From Vitellaria paradoxa (lineage: Eukaryota; Streptophyta; Magnoliopsida; Ericales; Sapotaceae), in contig CM034237.1 of the NCBI GenBank assembly GCA_019916065.1, positions 1,178,001 to 1,242,000 on the forward strand: a stretch of DNA of 64,000 nucleotides, in the 5' to 3' direction. The notes under the pieces are model-generated. The model searched no databases. It saw only the letters and a list, made by a program, of their open reading frames with translations, and was not told the origin of the DNA. The first letter of the stretch is position 1. Every line of letters begins with the position of its first letter. A program made the position numbers and the translations under genes. Shown piece after piece: positions 47,020 to 58,454 of this stretch.

Positions 47020-49838
47020 TAATATTACTGTTTTTCTCAGTGTGGGAAAATGCCCGCCAGTTATGCGTTTGCTCTTGCTTTGTTTATGGATATATATATA
47101 TATATATATATTGAAATAAGTATTAGAGAGTGTAATCCTGCTCTTCTTTGATGGCATGGTCTTCAAAGCAGGTGTGGTTTGAAATTATGTTTGTTAATGA
47201 TGCTTTTGTATCTAATGTGATCCGCCTCTCTTCAAAAGCATGAAGTAACTTAGGGTGAGGGAGCGAGGGAACGAATCAATCAATGTTTGCTCTTTTATTT
47301 ATATATCTGTGATTGCGTATGGTTTCCTGTTAAAATAGGGGCGTCGGAGATGTAAAAAGTTATAAAATTTAATAAAAATTATAATTTTGTAATTTGCACA
47401 GTAAAATAAAAAATAAGTAATTTTTAAAAAATTTTAATATTTTTTAACAAATTTTAGAATTTCAAACAGAGTTTTAATATTTTTGGAATTGATTTAAGAA
47501 TGGAACTATTTACACTTTACAAATAATTTTTTGTAGTTCACTTTACTTTTTTGTTAAATAAAATTACCATTTGTTTTACTACTTATTCCTTACTCTTTAC
47601 ATCTAATTTGGAATAACATAACTACGCTTTATAAAAAACAAAAAATTACAAATTTGAACAAATACATTTAGGGTTGCAAAAGAATAAAAAAATTATTTAT
47701 AAAAACTAAAATAATTTCTATATCTATTTATTTTTAACAATAATATAAAAATAAATTTTATTTTATTATATCTCATAAGTTAGTCAAATAAAAAATTAAT
47801 TAATTTCTTTCATTCCTTTTGTTAATAAATTTTTGTCATTTTAACTCTTACCATCATGACCTTCAAATTATTTAGTAAGATTCTATACCAACATTTCAAT
47901 TTTTATAATCTATTCATATATTAAAAATAATATAATGAAATAAAATGTAAGTGTGATAAATGTTAAAATAAATAATTTATGAAAGATTTGTAAAATAAAT
48001 AAATATCAATATGAAAAAAGAAAATGACAAAAGTTTGTAAATAATTTGAAATTAAATAAGTTATTTTCTTATTTGATTAAGTTATAAAATAAATTAAAAT
48101 TTTATTTTTATATGATTTCTTAAAATGTAAATGAAATTGACATTTATTTTTGTCTTTCAAAATATTTTTTATTTGATAAAACCTACAAACATGAAAATAA
48201 GACTACTTATAAATTTAAATTTCTAATTGTCTTTTACTTTTACTAAATTTTCTCATTCTAAATTCAAAATAAAATCACTATTTCTTTCTCACCATTTATC
48301 TGCAAAAAAATAAATAATAAAGTAAAATAAATCTACCAAAAAAATATCAAGTTAAGAAAACTAATGGACTAAAAAAATTAATTTTTATGCATACAGATAT
48401 ATTTATCAAACAAAGTATTAGTATCTTTCTTTTGAAAACTTAATTTGAATTTTTTATAATAGCAAATATTTTTTTAAAAAAATAAATTAGAAATTTTGTC
48501 ATAGTAAGGTAATTCATATGCATAATTTTAATTTTTTTTAAATTTATATTATAATTGTCTATTCACTTATCAAAATATCTAAGGAAAATTAGTAAGTTAT
48601 TTTTTTTTATATTTAAAAAATATAATTTCTATTAAAAATAAAAGTATTTATAACATTATAATTATTTCTTTGATTAAGTTTTAATATAAGGGTTTTTATG
48701 ATATTAAAAAAATGTACAACAGAAATGAAAAGATAGATGGGTAATTATATAATTTTAATTAAATATTAAAAATAAAGTATAATGCAAGAAACTATTTTTA
48801 GAGTGTGAATAGGCTCCCTTTTAATTTAACCAACATGAATGCTTTCCTTAATTAGCTTAATTGAACTTCCTTTACGTATAATTATATATATATATGCGCA
48901 TATAGGTGCGAGCTGTATAGCATCTCAAAAAAGTCAAAACAAAAGGTATTCACAATTTAATGTCTAAGGGACAACGTTAAAAAATTACGTTTGGTATTAC
49001 GAGTTTTGAAAACAAATTGATAAAATATTTAATGAAGATACTACAATACATCATTGATTTACGAAGTCAACAATAATAAGTAGGGGTATGTAGGCTTGGT
49101 TTGGGAACAAATTTAGTTAGTTTTTTTTTAGTTAACTAAATTTGTGTTTGAAAAGGAAAAAAAATGTGACTTTTTTTAAGGTGGCTAACTTATTTTTGTT
49201 AATTTGACATTTTTACGATTAAAAGTTTAAAAATAAGTTAAAATGTAAGATGGTAAATTTAACCAAATACTGATGAAATAGCCATTAGTTTGACTAGTGA
49301 CTACCGATGCCAAACGAAGCCTAGTTGATAAAAGTTTCACCAAAAAGTATAATAAAAATATAAAAATTTAATGTAAAAATGATATGTAGTAAAATTTGAT
49401 TGAAAGAAAATATAAAAAGTTAATAAAAATTGATAAATTTTAATTAATTTTGATCAATAAAACACCTCCTTAATCATATTGTGCTAAATTTCATATTGAA
49501 TTTACCGTATTATTAATAATAAAACCAAGTCAACTTTTCGTAAAATTTTTGAATTTTAAGTTTAGCCAAATATATTAACAATTTAAAATTTAGGATTAAC
49601 ACCACTGAATATTGTTCGCTGATGTGATGGTTTCGCCCATTAAGTAGTTTCTGCAACAAAGCACACATTTGCGACCAAATAAAAGTTGGTCGGCAAGGTT
49701 TTTTTTTTTTTTTTTTTGTTTTGTTTTTAATTGTCAACCAACTACTGTGTAAATTCTAGGAATTAGCAAGCAAATAAAAGTTCAGCATGAACCAAAGTGG
49801 TGTTAATGATGTACTTAGTTGTCGTGAGTTTCTTAATT
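47020..49838. other. AT-rich intergenic DNA
   Basis: 3' flank of the defensin-like gene, with a (TA)n tract at 47090-47111, then about 2.6 kb of A/T-dominated sequence. I see no gene or element. Confidence 0.6.
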
Positions 49839-50087
49839 GGAGCAAAAGGTGTATATCCGGACACCCCAATCGGCTCACACCGCCCGGCCCCACGAGCCTC
49901 GTGTAGGAGGTAAATCAGGATGGACCCAGCCAGCCTCGTAGACGGGAGGCCCAGTGCAAAGTTGCACCAGGGGCCCCCACCCATATTTCAGGGCAAGGAA
50001 ACCCCCACACGATGCAAACCTGGTCTCGAACCGTGCCCTTGGAGCAAATCTGCCGCCCCGATTGCCAGCTGAGCTACTCCCTGGGGG
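49839..50087 (-). mobile_element. tRNA-derived SINE with 16-bp target site duplication
   Basis: A GC-rich 249-bp insert. Read on the minus strand it starts CCCCCAGGGAGTAGCTCAGC (A-box TAGCTCAGCTGG), has B-box GGTTCGAGACC about 50 nt later, and ends near GGTGTCCGGATATACACC and a short A/C-rich tail. A perfect 16-bp direct repeat CGTGAGTTTCTTAATT flanks it (49823-49838 and 50088-50103). Confidence 0.9.
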
Positions 50088-50103
50088 CGTGAGTTTCTTA
50101 ATT

Positions 50104-50919
50104 AAACGTACTTCAATCTTCTGTGAGTATAAATTCCTATCATAGTAGAGGTGTGACGTACTTCAAGTTGAGATGTAGAGTCAATTCATTAGGCTAATGT
50201 GTTTAGGTACTAAAACTAATTTTTAGTATTTTTGAAAGTTTTTTCATCTTATATATAATTTTTTCTACTAAAATTTGATTTTTTTTAGAAATTATTTTTC
50301 TTAGCCATTAATCGCATTCAAATAAAAATTGAAAGATTCATGTTCGTTTGGATAAAAGTTATCCGTTAAAAATTAAAAAAATCAAAAAAATTAAAGTCGA
50401 ATAAAATAAAAAAATTAAATTGTTCAGTACTCTTTTAAAAAAGATAATTTTTTTAAAAAGATAATTTTTACCTAAATAGACATATACGGTTAATATACTT
50501 AAAAATATAATTTGTAAAAAGAAAATTAAATCTTAATAAAAAAGTAATATAAAATAAAAAATTATAAAAAAATAAAAAACTAATTTTGTTATACCCAAAT
50601 CCATTAAAAAAAAAAAAAAAAGCCATCACTTTCTAAGATTTACATACGGGGAGTGATCATGCTTGCCCCGGAATAAACATTCTTATATATATATATATAT
50701 ATATATCAAGCACCACTGGTCGTTTATGTGAAAATAGAAAATTCAGTTACATGATTACAGCTATTGGACCAAAGACACACATTTTGAAAATGAAATATGC
50801 ATAGCTGCCAAATAGCCCCTTCCTGCCTCAAGCTAGCTTTTCAAACCCTTTTCCACTCTTTATAAACGTTAACAACGAACCAGAATTCATTCCAATCTAT
50901 GAAACAAAAGTGATATATG
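50104..50919. other. AT-rich intergenic DNA between SINE and LTR
   Basis: No coding sequence. There is a (TA)n tract near 50685-50706 and an A16-type run near 50608. Confidence 0.6.
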
Positions 50920-51597
50920 TGTTCGGCAACAAAAAAATACCGCCGGAATTTTTGACCACGCCAACCGAAAATGCAATCGTCGACCTGCCGAACAAAGACA
51001 GAAAGAAAGGTTACGGCCGGAGTGGAGGTCTCTGGCCGGAAAACCCTCCGATGCTTAAGTCAGCAAGTCGCTCAAAGAAGGAAATTGTGAGGCATAAAAC
51101 TAGCTTGCCCGACCACAAGAGTGGTCCGCCGACCATAAATAGCACCCCCGAACAAGGGGTGTATTCTAGTTAAATGAGGACTAAATAGTTTGCTAGTTAC
51201 GTTATATAGTTACTTTATGTACTATACTTTCACACAGCTGCCGAAGCTTACATCATCCGGTATTTAATATTACCCACCCACTTTCACTTTAAGTCACATC
51301 AAGATAAAGTGATAGTCAAATCAACAAAAAGCAAGACAGACACTCCATCTATAAATACCAAAAACTAAGACAATGTAAGGGTTCTTCTTTCGGCCCCTTT
51401 TTCTCTGATCTTCTTCTCTCTCTCTCTTCGTTTACATAAGCTTATTGATACGATTTACTAACTTAAGCATCGGAGTGTCCTTGGTCGGGGACCAACTCCG
51501 ACCGTTTTATTTCACTATTTTCTGGCTTGCAGGTAATCTCCATGGACAAGGGAGAGAAGAGGTCAACGGAGAAGAGGGTAAAAATTTTTGCCGAACA
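50920..51597 (+). repeat. LTR of a plus-strand Ty3/gypsy Tat-type element
   Basis: 678 bp, with perfect 9-bp inverted ends TGTTCGGCA...TGCCGAACA. It contains a TATA box (TATAAATA, 51350-51357), and the U5 part has CGGAGTGTCCTTGGTCGGGG and a GCAGGTAATC-like stretch typical of Tat LTRs. A primer binding site follows directly, so this is a 5' LTR on the plus strand. The short ORF at 50910-51173 lies inside it and is not a gene. Confidence 0.85.
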
Positions 51598-51616
51598 TTT
51601 GGCGCCCACCGTGGAG
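51598..51616 (+). promoter_or_regulatory. Primer binding site of the plus-strand Tat element
   Basis: TTTGGCGCCCACCGTGGAG directly abuts the LTR end. TGGCGCCCACCGTGG is a common primer site in Tat-lineage plant gypsy elements. Confidence 0.8.
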
Positions 51617-52851
51617 CCCGTATTTGTGCCCATGTAATAGACCTACCAAGACTGACTCTCTCTGTCACTACTTTTAGTATTGCCGGAGGCATTATTCACC
51701 CACTGGGGGCATGATTCAACTTTTAGGAGCTTTCTTACCCGCAATGAACAGATATGATCTTTCTATTTATATATTTCTATTTATTTATTTATTTATTTTT
51801 GACAAGTCTTGTTAAAATCTATGCTGTTATTATTGAAGAGGTTATGTCCAAAGTCCTTGTATTCTTTTTATTGTGGTTGTTATATTTCCCTTATTACATG
51901 ATTTTTGTTGACGCATCAACTTATATTCATAAGTCCGAGCAAAATCTCAACAGAGCAAAGTCCACCAAACATATATATATATATATATATGTATTCTTCC
52001 GAATGGTACTTCTAACATTCGTGAGACACTACAGTTCCTTCAAGCAAATTCCTCAATGACCCGAGCTTCATAAGCAACCGCCGAACTATGCTATAAGTTT
52101 CCCGAGCTCCCAAATACACGTGCCGATCAAATCTATACCAAAGCACTTCAATACAAGCTATTGAGGTTGAAACCCAGCAAGCTACCCAGCAAGTTATGCA
52201 TATCTCAGCAATGTTATTTCCTTCCCAAACTGACTCCAATCTTCTCTAAGCGATTAACCATATTTCCAAGCAAGTCTGAATCATCAAAACAGTGTTTCTG
52301 AGATAAGAAATCCTTTTGATTGAAACGCAATGGATCAAGTACAGCTGACCAGATTGTGTTTTGTCCGAGCAGCAAATTTTATTTTTGGACTGAACGTTTT
52401 GTGAAGTTGGTTATCTTTGGACTACCGAGCAATTCTACTGCCGACTTTGACTAAGAACAAGTGAAAAGAGCAGAAGAACTGCTAGCCGAACAGCTGAACA
52501 GCCTAGAATTTGAACATGTTCCCGAGTATGCTTATGTTGTCTCGAAAGCATGCCCATTTCATCAGCAACCTTACATATTTCTTTATTCCCTTATTTAATT
52601 AGTTTTTATCTCATTCTTAAGCTGGATTACGTCAGTTTCTTACAATTGTTTTACATGTAAGCATTATTAAATTATTTGTTATTGCTGAAAGTTTTTGCAG
52701 AAAAGCATTACAGATAAGGCATTTCAATGAAAGAAATTACTCTACCTTCAGAGACATGCACAAAATTAAAGGATTATCGAAAGGAGCCACGTTCGATTTT
52801 CCGAACGTTGGTGCAGAAAGGGAGCCACACCCCCTTGGGGTGTCGGTTTGA
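51617..52851 (+). other. Internal sequence after the plus-strand LTR, no gag found
   Basis: Expected position of the 5' leader and gag, but frames are short and closed. There is a TTTA microsatellite (51780-51800) and a (TA)n tract at 51970-51990. From about 51940 on, CCGAGC and CCGAAC words become frequent, as in the tandem repeats to the right. The element is probably internally deleted, or was broken by the minus-strand element. Confidence 0.45.
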
Positions 52852-53250
52852 CCCCGGTTTATTGACTGACCGGGTTTCTCTTTAAATCAGGATTCAGTTC
52901 CTTGGTTAATTGAAAAGAATTATCAAAAGCGCGTCCAACTGGCTTGTCCCAGTTGCGACAACCCCGGTTTATTGACTGACCGGGTTTTTCTTTAAATCAG
53001 GATTCAGTTCCTTGGTTTATTGAAAAGAATTATCAAAAGCGTGTCCAACTAGCTTGTCCCAGTTGCGATAACCCTGGTTTATTGACTGACCGGGTTTCTC
53101 TTTAAATCAGGATTCAGTTCCTTGGTTTATTGAAAAGAATTATCAAAAGCGCGTCTAACTGGCTTGTCCTAGTTGCGACAACCCCGATTTTTTAACTGAC
53201 CGGGTTTCTCTTTAAACCAAGTTTCGGTTCCTTGGTTCATTGAAAAGTAT
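52852..53250 (+). repeat. 110-bp tandem array (about four copies), inverted relative to the 112-bp array at 60.2 kb
   Basis: Copies start at 52852, 52962, 53072 and 53182 with CCCCGGTTTATTGACTGACC. They continue GGGTTTCTCTTTAAATCAGG, ATTCAGTTCCTTGGTT and GAAAAGAATTATCAAAAGCG, ending in CCAACTGGCTTGTCCCAGTT. A partial unit upstream (from about 52770) carries the GGAGCCAC and CGAACGTTGGTGC words seen in the other array. Confidence 0.95.
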
Positions 53251-53254
53251 TACA

Positions 53255-53345
53255 CAGAAAGCAAAAGCCCCCAGAAAGCAAAAGCACACAGAAAGCAAAA
53301 GCTCCCAAAAAGCCAAAGCTCTCAAGAAGCAAAAGCTATCATTAA
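53255..53345 (+). repeat. Short tandem repeat, unit about 17-18 bp
   Basis: Four to five imperfect copies of CCCAGAAAGCAAAAGC directly follow the 110-bp array and degrade to the right. Confidence 0.8.
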
Positions 53346-53399
53346 GGAAGCTTGCCATTGCACAAAAAGCAAAGCTCTCATATTCATATAAAAACTAAA

Positions 53400-54250
53400 G
53401 GTAGCTGACCTCGCAAAGCTAATTTTATCTTAGAAAGCTAGTTCCCGAGCATGTTTTTGGCTTCGTTTATCTCCAAAAACTGGTTCCCGAGCATATTTTT
53501 GGCTCGGTTTATCTTAGAAAGCTAGTTCCAGAGCATATTTTTGGCTCGGTTTATCTCCGAAAGCTGGTTCCCGAGCATATTTTTGGCTCGGTTCATCTCA
53601 GAAAGCTAGTTCTCGAGCATATTGTTGGCTCGGGTTATCTCAGAATGCTGGTTCTCGAGCATATTTTGGCTCAGTTTATTTCGGAAAGCTAATTCTCGAG
53701 CATGTTCAAGCTCAGTTCATCTCAGAAAGCATGTTATGGCGTGTTTCAATTCAAAAGATTATCCACAAGCAAGACATGGTAAGATTCAATTCGAAAGCTT
53801 ATTCCCGAACATATTTCTGGTAGAGTTTATTCTAAAGTTTAATCCTGAGCAAGAATGAGAGTCTACACCCGAGCACATTCTGGTCGGGTTCTCTACAAAA
53901 GCTAATTCCCGAGGTCAATCTTGCTCGGCTCATCTTGGAAGGCTTATTCCCGACCATATTAAGGTCGGGTTATTAACAAAAGCATGTCCGAACCAAATTT
54001 TGGTTGGGTTATTTACAAAAGCCAGTTCACCAGTCTATTTTGGTTAATTTCACTACAAAAAGTATATTCTTTTGGCTCGGTTCATTTCAAAAAGCTAATT
54101 CCCGAGCATGTTTTGGCTCGGGTCATCTCAAAAGCATTTTCCTGAGGTTGTTTAACTCGGTTTATATTAGAAAGCTATGTCTTGACCTTATTCAGGTATG
54201 GTTGTCTTCAAGAACATTTTCCTGAGATCATTTCTGAAAGCTATTTCTCA
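53400..54250 (+). repeat. Degenerate tandem repeat, unit about 42 bp
   Basis: Repeated units of the form AGAAAGCTAGTTCCCGAGCA followed by TATTTTTGGCTCGGTTTATCTC. The left copies are well preserved, and the units become irregular to the right. The unit contains the self-complementary words CGAGC and GCTCG. Confidence 0.85.
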
Positions 54251-54539
54251 AGCATATTCGAAAAGCATATTGTGATGGCTGGATTCAATTTGAAAGCATA
54301 TTATCAAGCGCTTTATGGTGAGATCCAATTCAAAAGCCTATCTACGAGTATAAGCATATTCCCGAGCATAATTCTGTAAAGTTTATTGCAAAAGGCTAAT
54401 TCCCAAGCATGAGGAAATCCCATGCCGAGCATATCCATAGTATGTCGAGCATATTGAAAGGTATAAAGCTATATAGAGCATATTCTTCCTCAAGCATTGT
54501 TCAAGCAAGTTCTTCCCCCGAGGAAAGTTATCCCAAGCA

Positions 54540-55120
54540 AATGAAGGACTAAAACATACCCGAGCACGGCCACTCTCCTCTAGCAAAGTTCAACTCAAAA
54601 CCCGAGCTCGGCTCTCATACAGCAAGGTTAAAGTATATCTCGAGCTCGGCTATCTATCCCCAGCATGGTGTAAAATATATCCCGAGCTCGGCTCTATATC
54701 CCAAACGTGGTTTAAAGAATCTTGAGCTCGGTTCTCTCTAGCGAAGTCTAATGCTCCCCTGAGCTCGGCTCTCTCTCTCCAGCAAGGTCTAAAGCGCATC
54801 TGAGCTCAGCTCTCTGCAGAAAGTTTAAAGTGCACCCGAGCTCGGCTCACTCCAGCAAAGCATGGCTTTCCCGAGCAAAGTTTAAGGTATACCTTTTGCT
54901 CGGCTTTCTCTCTCCAGCTAAGTCTAAAGCTCCCCTGAACTCGGCTTTCTCTCTCTAGCTAAGTCTAACGCTCTCCCGAGCTCGGTTGTTTCCCTCGAGT
55001 AACATATAAAGCATATACCAAAGCATGGTCTTCCCGAGCAAAGTTTAATGCATATCACAAGCTCGGCCCCTGTCCCGAACATGATTTAAGGCACATCTTG
55101 AGGTCGGCTACATCCTCCTC
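54540..55120 (+). repeat. Degenerate tandem repeat, unit about 45 bp, CGAGCTCGGCT-based
   Basis: Units contain CCCGAGCTCGGCTCTCT, a short AGCAAGGT word and TAAAGC. The palindrome GAGCTC recurs in most. It is related in words but not in unit to the 42-bp block on its left. Confidence 0.8.
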
Positions 55121-55399
55121 AAGCAGAGCATAGTTTACCCTTGAGTAAGGATAAAGTACAACTCTTAGCAGTGACAAAGCACATCCCCAAGCAAGGTTGG
55201 TGCCCCTGAACAAGCTAACTACTTTGTAGAAAGACTATCTCGAGCATGGCTCCTTTCCTTGAGCAATGTCACTTGTCATCAGAAGCATCCCGAGCAAGAC
55301 AAAGGTGCTCCTGAGTAAGGCTATTACTCCGTAGAGGTATTCCCGAGCATAATTATCATCATTCAAACACTTATTCATGCTGAAACGAAGCCACAGTAA

Positions 55400-56163
55400 G
55401 TGCGCCCAAGGAAAAAAGTCCAAAAAAGTGATGAAGATGAGCTTATTTTAGGTTGGTAATAATCAGCTTACCTCTGTGGTTCAGCAGAATGTCCTATTTA
55501 TAGTAGCTCGAATAATGATTAAAACATACCTGCGACTTGACGTTACGCACACTGCCGTGTCCCTTTTTTCCATCCTTGCTTTAAATGCCCCTCTCGTTCA
55601 TTTAATGCCTCAAACCTCTCATTTAATACACCATGCCTCTCATTTAATGCTTCTGGTGGCTTAACACGGCATTACAACCAGAATTTCAGGGTCAGACTGT
55701 CTTCCTGTCACATCCGCCAACTACTCGTGACGAGATGGACTGATTCAGTTACTCTTTCAGAGATAAATACCCAGTTCAGTCTTAACTATGGTGCATTTAT
55801 GGTCATGAGCCCTCTTTAAAGGCTGTGGGTCCCAGGTTCAACATTTACTAGCCGCCAATGGATGGGCCGAGCAAACTAGCTATCGAGATCCTCGGCTATA
55901 GCCACGTAGCAACACACTGTTCATTGGTGCTGAGGTTCAGGGTATTCTTTGGAACACTAACCTTAAGACATGTGTTCATGTATAACACTCACGTGGAGCT
56001 CTCGTGCCATTAAACAGTTGTTCGGCAGGACGCCACGTGTCACGACGCAACGTGCTCGGTGAACGACTGCGTGGCTCAGATGAATATGCTCGGTATTGGG
56101 CCACGTGGCGCATTGACTACACTTGTTCGGCACCCGTACATCTAAGTATTATTTTGCCCAACA
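55400..56163 (-). repeat. 3' LTR (U3 and promoter part) of the minus-strand Tat element; far end not resolved
   Basis: On the minus strand a polypurine tract is followed by TGTTGGGCAAAATAATAC at 56163. About 660 nt further on comes a TATA box (TATAAATA, 55502-55495, in ACTATAAATAGGAC). This order matches the start of a 3' LTR. The LTR end must lie at lower coordinates, possibly beyond the tandem repeat blocks, which would make it a multi-kilobase LTR. I could not fix it. Confidence 0.65.
55495..55502 (-). promoter_or_regulatory. TATA box in the minus-strand LTR
   Basis: TATAAATA on the minus strand, about 660 nt into the LTR from its U3 edge, as expected for the retrotransposon promoter. Confidence 0.6.
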
Positions 56164-56177
56164 TTTTGCTCCCACTC
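56164..56177 (-). promoter_or_regulatory. Polypurine tract of the minus-strand Tat element
   Basis: The minus strand reads GAGTGGGAGCAAAA directly before the LTR start TGTTGG. It is purine-rich with only two pyrimidines, in the position of the plus-strand DNA primer. Confidence 0.65.
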
Positions 56178-56670
56178 TGGTTGGAAAAAGATATTTTCCA
56201 AGCAGAGTAGCAGAGCAGAATAACCTTACCTTACTGATCCTTCAATCTCCCTACACAGTTTGTCGTTTAGTATCCCCCTGACGCGCATCAAATCTGATTG
56301 GACTCTTCTCTCTCCTCGTAATGACACGCATAGTGCCCTTTCAGCTTTTCATCTGCTGCGCCGCTTACGCGAATCCCCAGATTCGGGGTGTTAAAACGTG
56401 AGTGGTCAGAAATTTAAAAATTGGGGTGGTAATAAATGCCATTTTTGCCGCTCGTTGCCTTTTCATTGGAAACACTTCAGTTACCCCCACAGATACACAC
56501 ACATATACATATATACCTGGTTCATCTTCTTTTACTTCCTTTCCGCGATTCGAGCCATCAGATTTCCTTTGCTTCTTTCCCTCTGAGTTTTCATCTTCTC
56601 GAGCTTTCATCCTTCCCGTCGTTCTTCGTTCCTGGTGAGTTAATCCCCTTTTTATTTCAAAGCTTCCGTT

Positions 56671-58357
56671 ATGGGTAGACTCGCAAACGAGCTAAACTCT
56701 GAGGAAAAAATTAGGGTTTTCAAGGAGAAATACCAAATTCCTCAGAACGTAAACATTAGGCTCGCCGAATAAAGCGAGCGCGAAACAGGGGAATTCCCCA
56801 TAGTGGCAATCACCGAAGGTGGCCTTAGGTTCCCCCTACACCCTTTTTTTTCGCTCTATGATGAGCATTTTAGATCTTGGCCCTAGGAATCTCACCCACA
56901 ACTTCTATAGGATAGTTAATGGGGTAATAGAGATAAATAGACGATACGGATTCCACATTTTCGAGTGGGATCTTCTTTACTGTTACTCCATCCAGAAGGT
57001 GAAGAAGGATGAGAACACGTGGTACCTGAAATCCCGACCAGAAAAGGCTTTGGTCCACATACTGCCTGATACGATTAAGTCAGAAAGTGACCTGTGCGTC
57101 GTCACAGGTCACTGGACACACGATCCAGGCGAAGATCGTTATCCAATCGTCTCTCGGGTTTCTTTGGGCCCAGGTTGGTTGATTTCGAATGCTGCCAGTT
57201 CTTATTCTTCTTCGGCATTTTACTTTCTTTTTTAAGCATTCTAACTGTTTGATTTAATATCTATGCAGCCGTCTAATCAAAGAAGATCTGGGCTACCGGT
57301 CTTCGTGCTGACAAGGATCATCTTGAATAGGTGTTCAAATTCCTTGGAGGTCTGGATCTTTATCCATTCGCCAGAGCGGTCCCTATTCTGTTCAACTTCA
57401 TCCCTTCTCACCAAACGTTTATCGCCCCCCTCAAGGTTTCGCAACCTCGGAGGCTATCAGGCATCTTCAGTGGTGGTTCCGGGCTTCCGCTGAAGAAAAA
57501 GAAGATTACTACGCCTTAAGGCATCCAGGGTGGGCTCGCCCTCCTCCGTTTGCTATTCCGTTGGTTGCCGAGCACGCTCCTACCTCGAAGGCAGCGATTC
57601 CCGAACCAGCCGAGCAATTAGGGAGACGGAGACTCGTTCTTTTGGACGAGGAGGAAGAAGAAGAAGAGGTTGAACCACCCCCAGCTTTCGAGTACTTTTC
57701 TGATCCAGTAGAAGAAGAGAGAATAGACATGGCCCCCAAAGTCGATTATAAGAAACTTGCCATGGCGAAGGCCAAGGGACAAAGGGTCGAGGAGGCCAAG
57801 AAAAAAGCCGACGAGTAGAAAGCCGCTGGCAAGAGAAAGCTTGAAGGGGGGAAGGCCCCTGCTCCTGCAACTGCCGATCAAATTCTGGAGGTAAAGATGG
57901 AGAAGGGAAAGGAGCAGGAGGCGCTCAAACAAAGAGCCACTGGCCCTGCGCAAAAAAGGGCCAGGACGCAGTCTACGGAAGCAGCTCAAGCTGCCGAGCA
58001 GTCAAAACTGCCAAAAGAGGATGCTGCAAGGGGGGCAGCACCTTCCAAGGTCGTGCCACCCACCAAGGACGCGCCACTCAAGACCTCCGAGTCGTTGCCT
58101 TCTCAACCGGTTGGGCCTGTGCCTCTTGCCATCGAGTACCCAGCTAATCCGGTTTGAGATTCCCCTCCATTCGTTCCACAAATTCTTATTCCAAGCCTCG
58201 AGCACCCTCAAGGCCGACCCTTCACTGTCCAAGATACAGCCTTCAACCACGCCGAGGAGTATCTCAAGGGCGTCCTCCCTCCTCGGGACGTTAATGCTAC
58301 AAGAAAAAATAGAACGGAGGACATCCATAAAGCTCTAATGAAGAACATCATCTCTGT
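56671..58357 (+). pseudogene. Antisense gene of the Tat element, 5' part (Transposase_28-like), interrupted
   Basis: Plus-strand frames begin MGRLANELNSEEKIRVFKEK, then GGLRFPLHPFFSLYDEHF, LGPRNLTHNFYRIVNGVIEI and NTWYLKSRP. These resemble the putative gypsy-type transposon domain (PF04195) carried by Tat-element antisense ORFs. Later pieces are EEKEDYYALRHPGWARPPPF, an acidic stretch with a run of seven Glu (about 57643-57668), and a Lys/Glu/Ala-rich part. It has an in-frame TAA (56770-56772), a frameshift near 56870, TAG at 57816-57818 and TGA at 58155-58157. Probable introns lie at about 57172-57269 and 58357-58430. It is antisense to pol and reads away from the 3' LTR. Confidence 0.65.
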
Positions 58358-58454
58358 AAGTACAATGATATTCCTTTATGTGTATCCTTTTGCCATTATG
58401 ATTTTTCTAACTTTCTATTTTTTCTACAGACTTCTCTTTACACGATAGAATTGA

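Noticed and set aside
46899..47114. 71-residue plus-strand frame
   Set aside because: Wrong frame over exon 2 of the defensin-like gene; the cysteine core is read one frame away.
50910..51173. 87-residue plus-strand frame
   Set aside because: Lies within the plus-strand LTR and has no domain; chance ORF.
51754..52059. 101-residue frame with hydrophobic segments
   Set aside because: Built on TTTA and TA microsatellites; no supporting features.
52852..53250. CRISPR-like array
   Set aside because: Units of 110 bp are contiguous with no unique spacers, in plant nuclear DNA.
57618..57989. Minus-strand 123-residue Leu/Phe-rich frame
   Set aside because: Antisense of the Glu/Lys-rich part of the antisense gene; apparent hydrophobicity comes from GAA/GAG complements.
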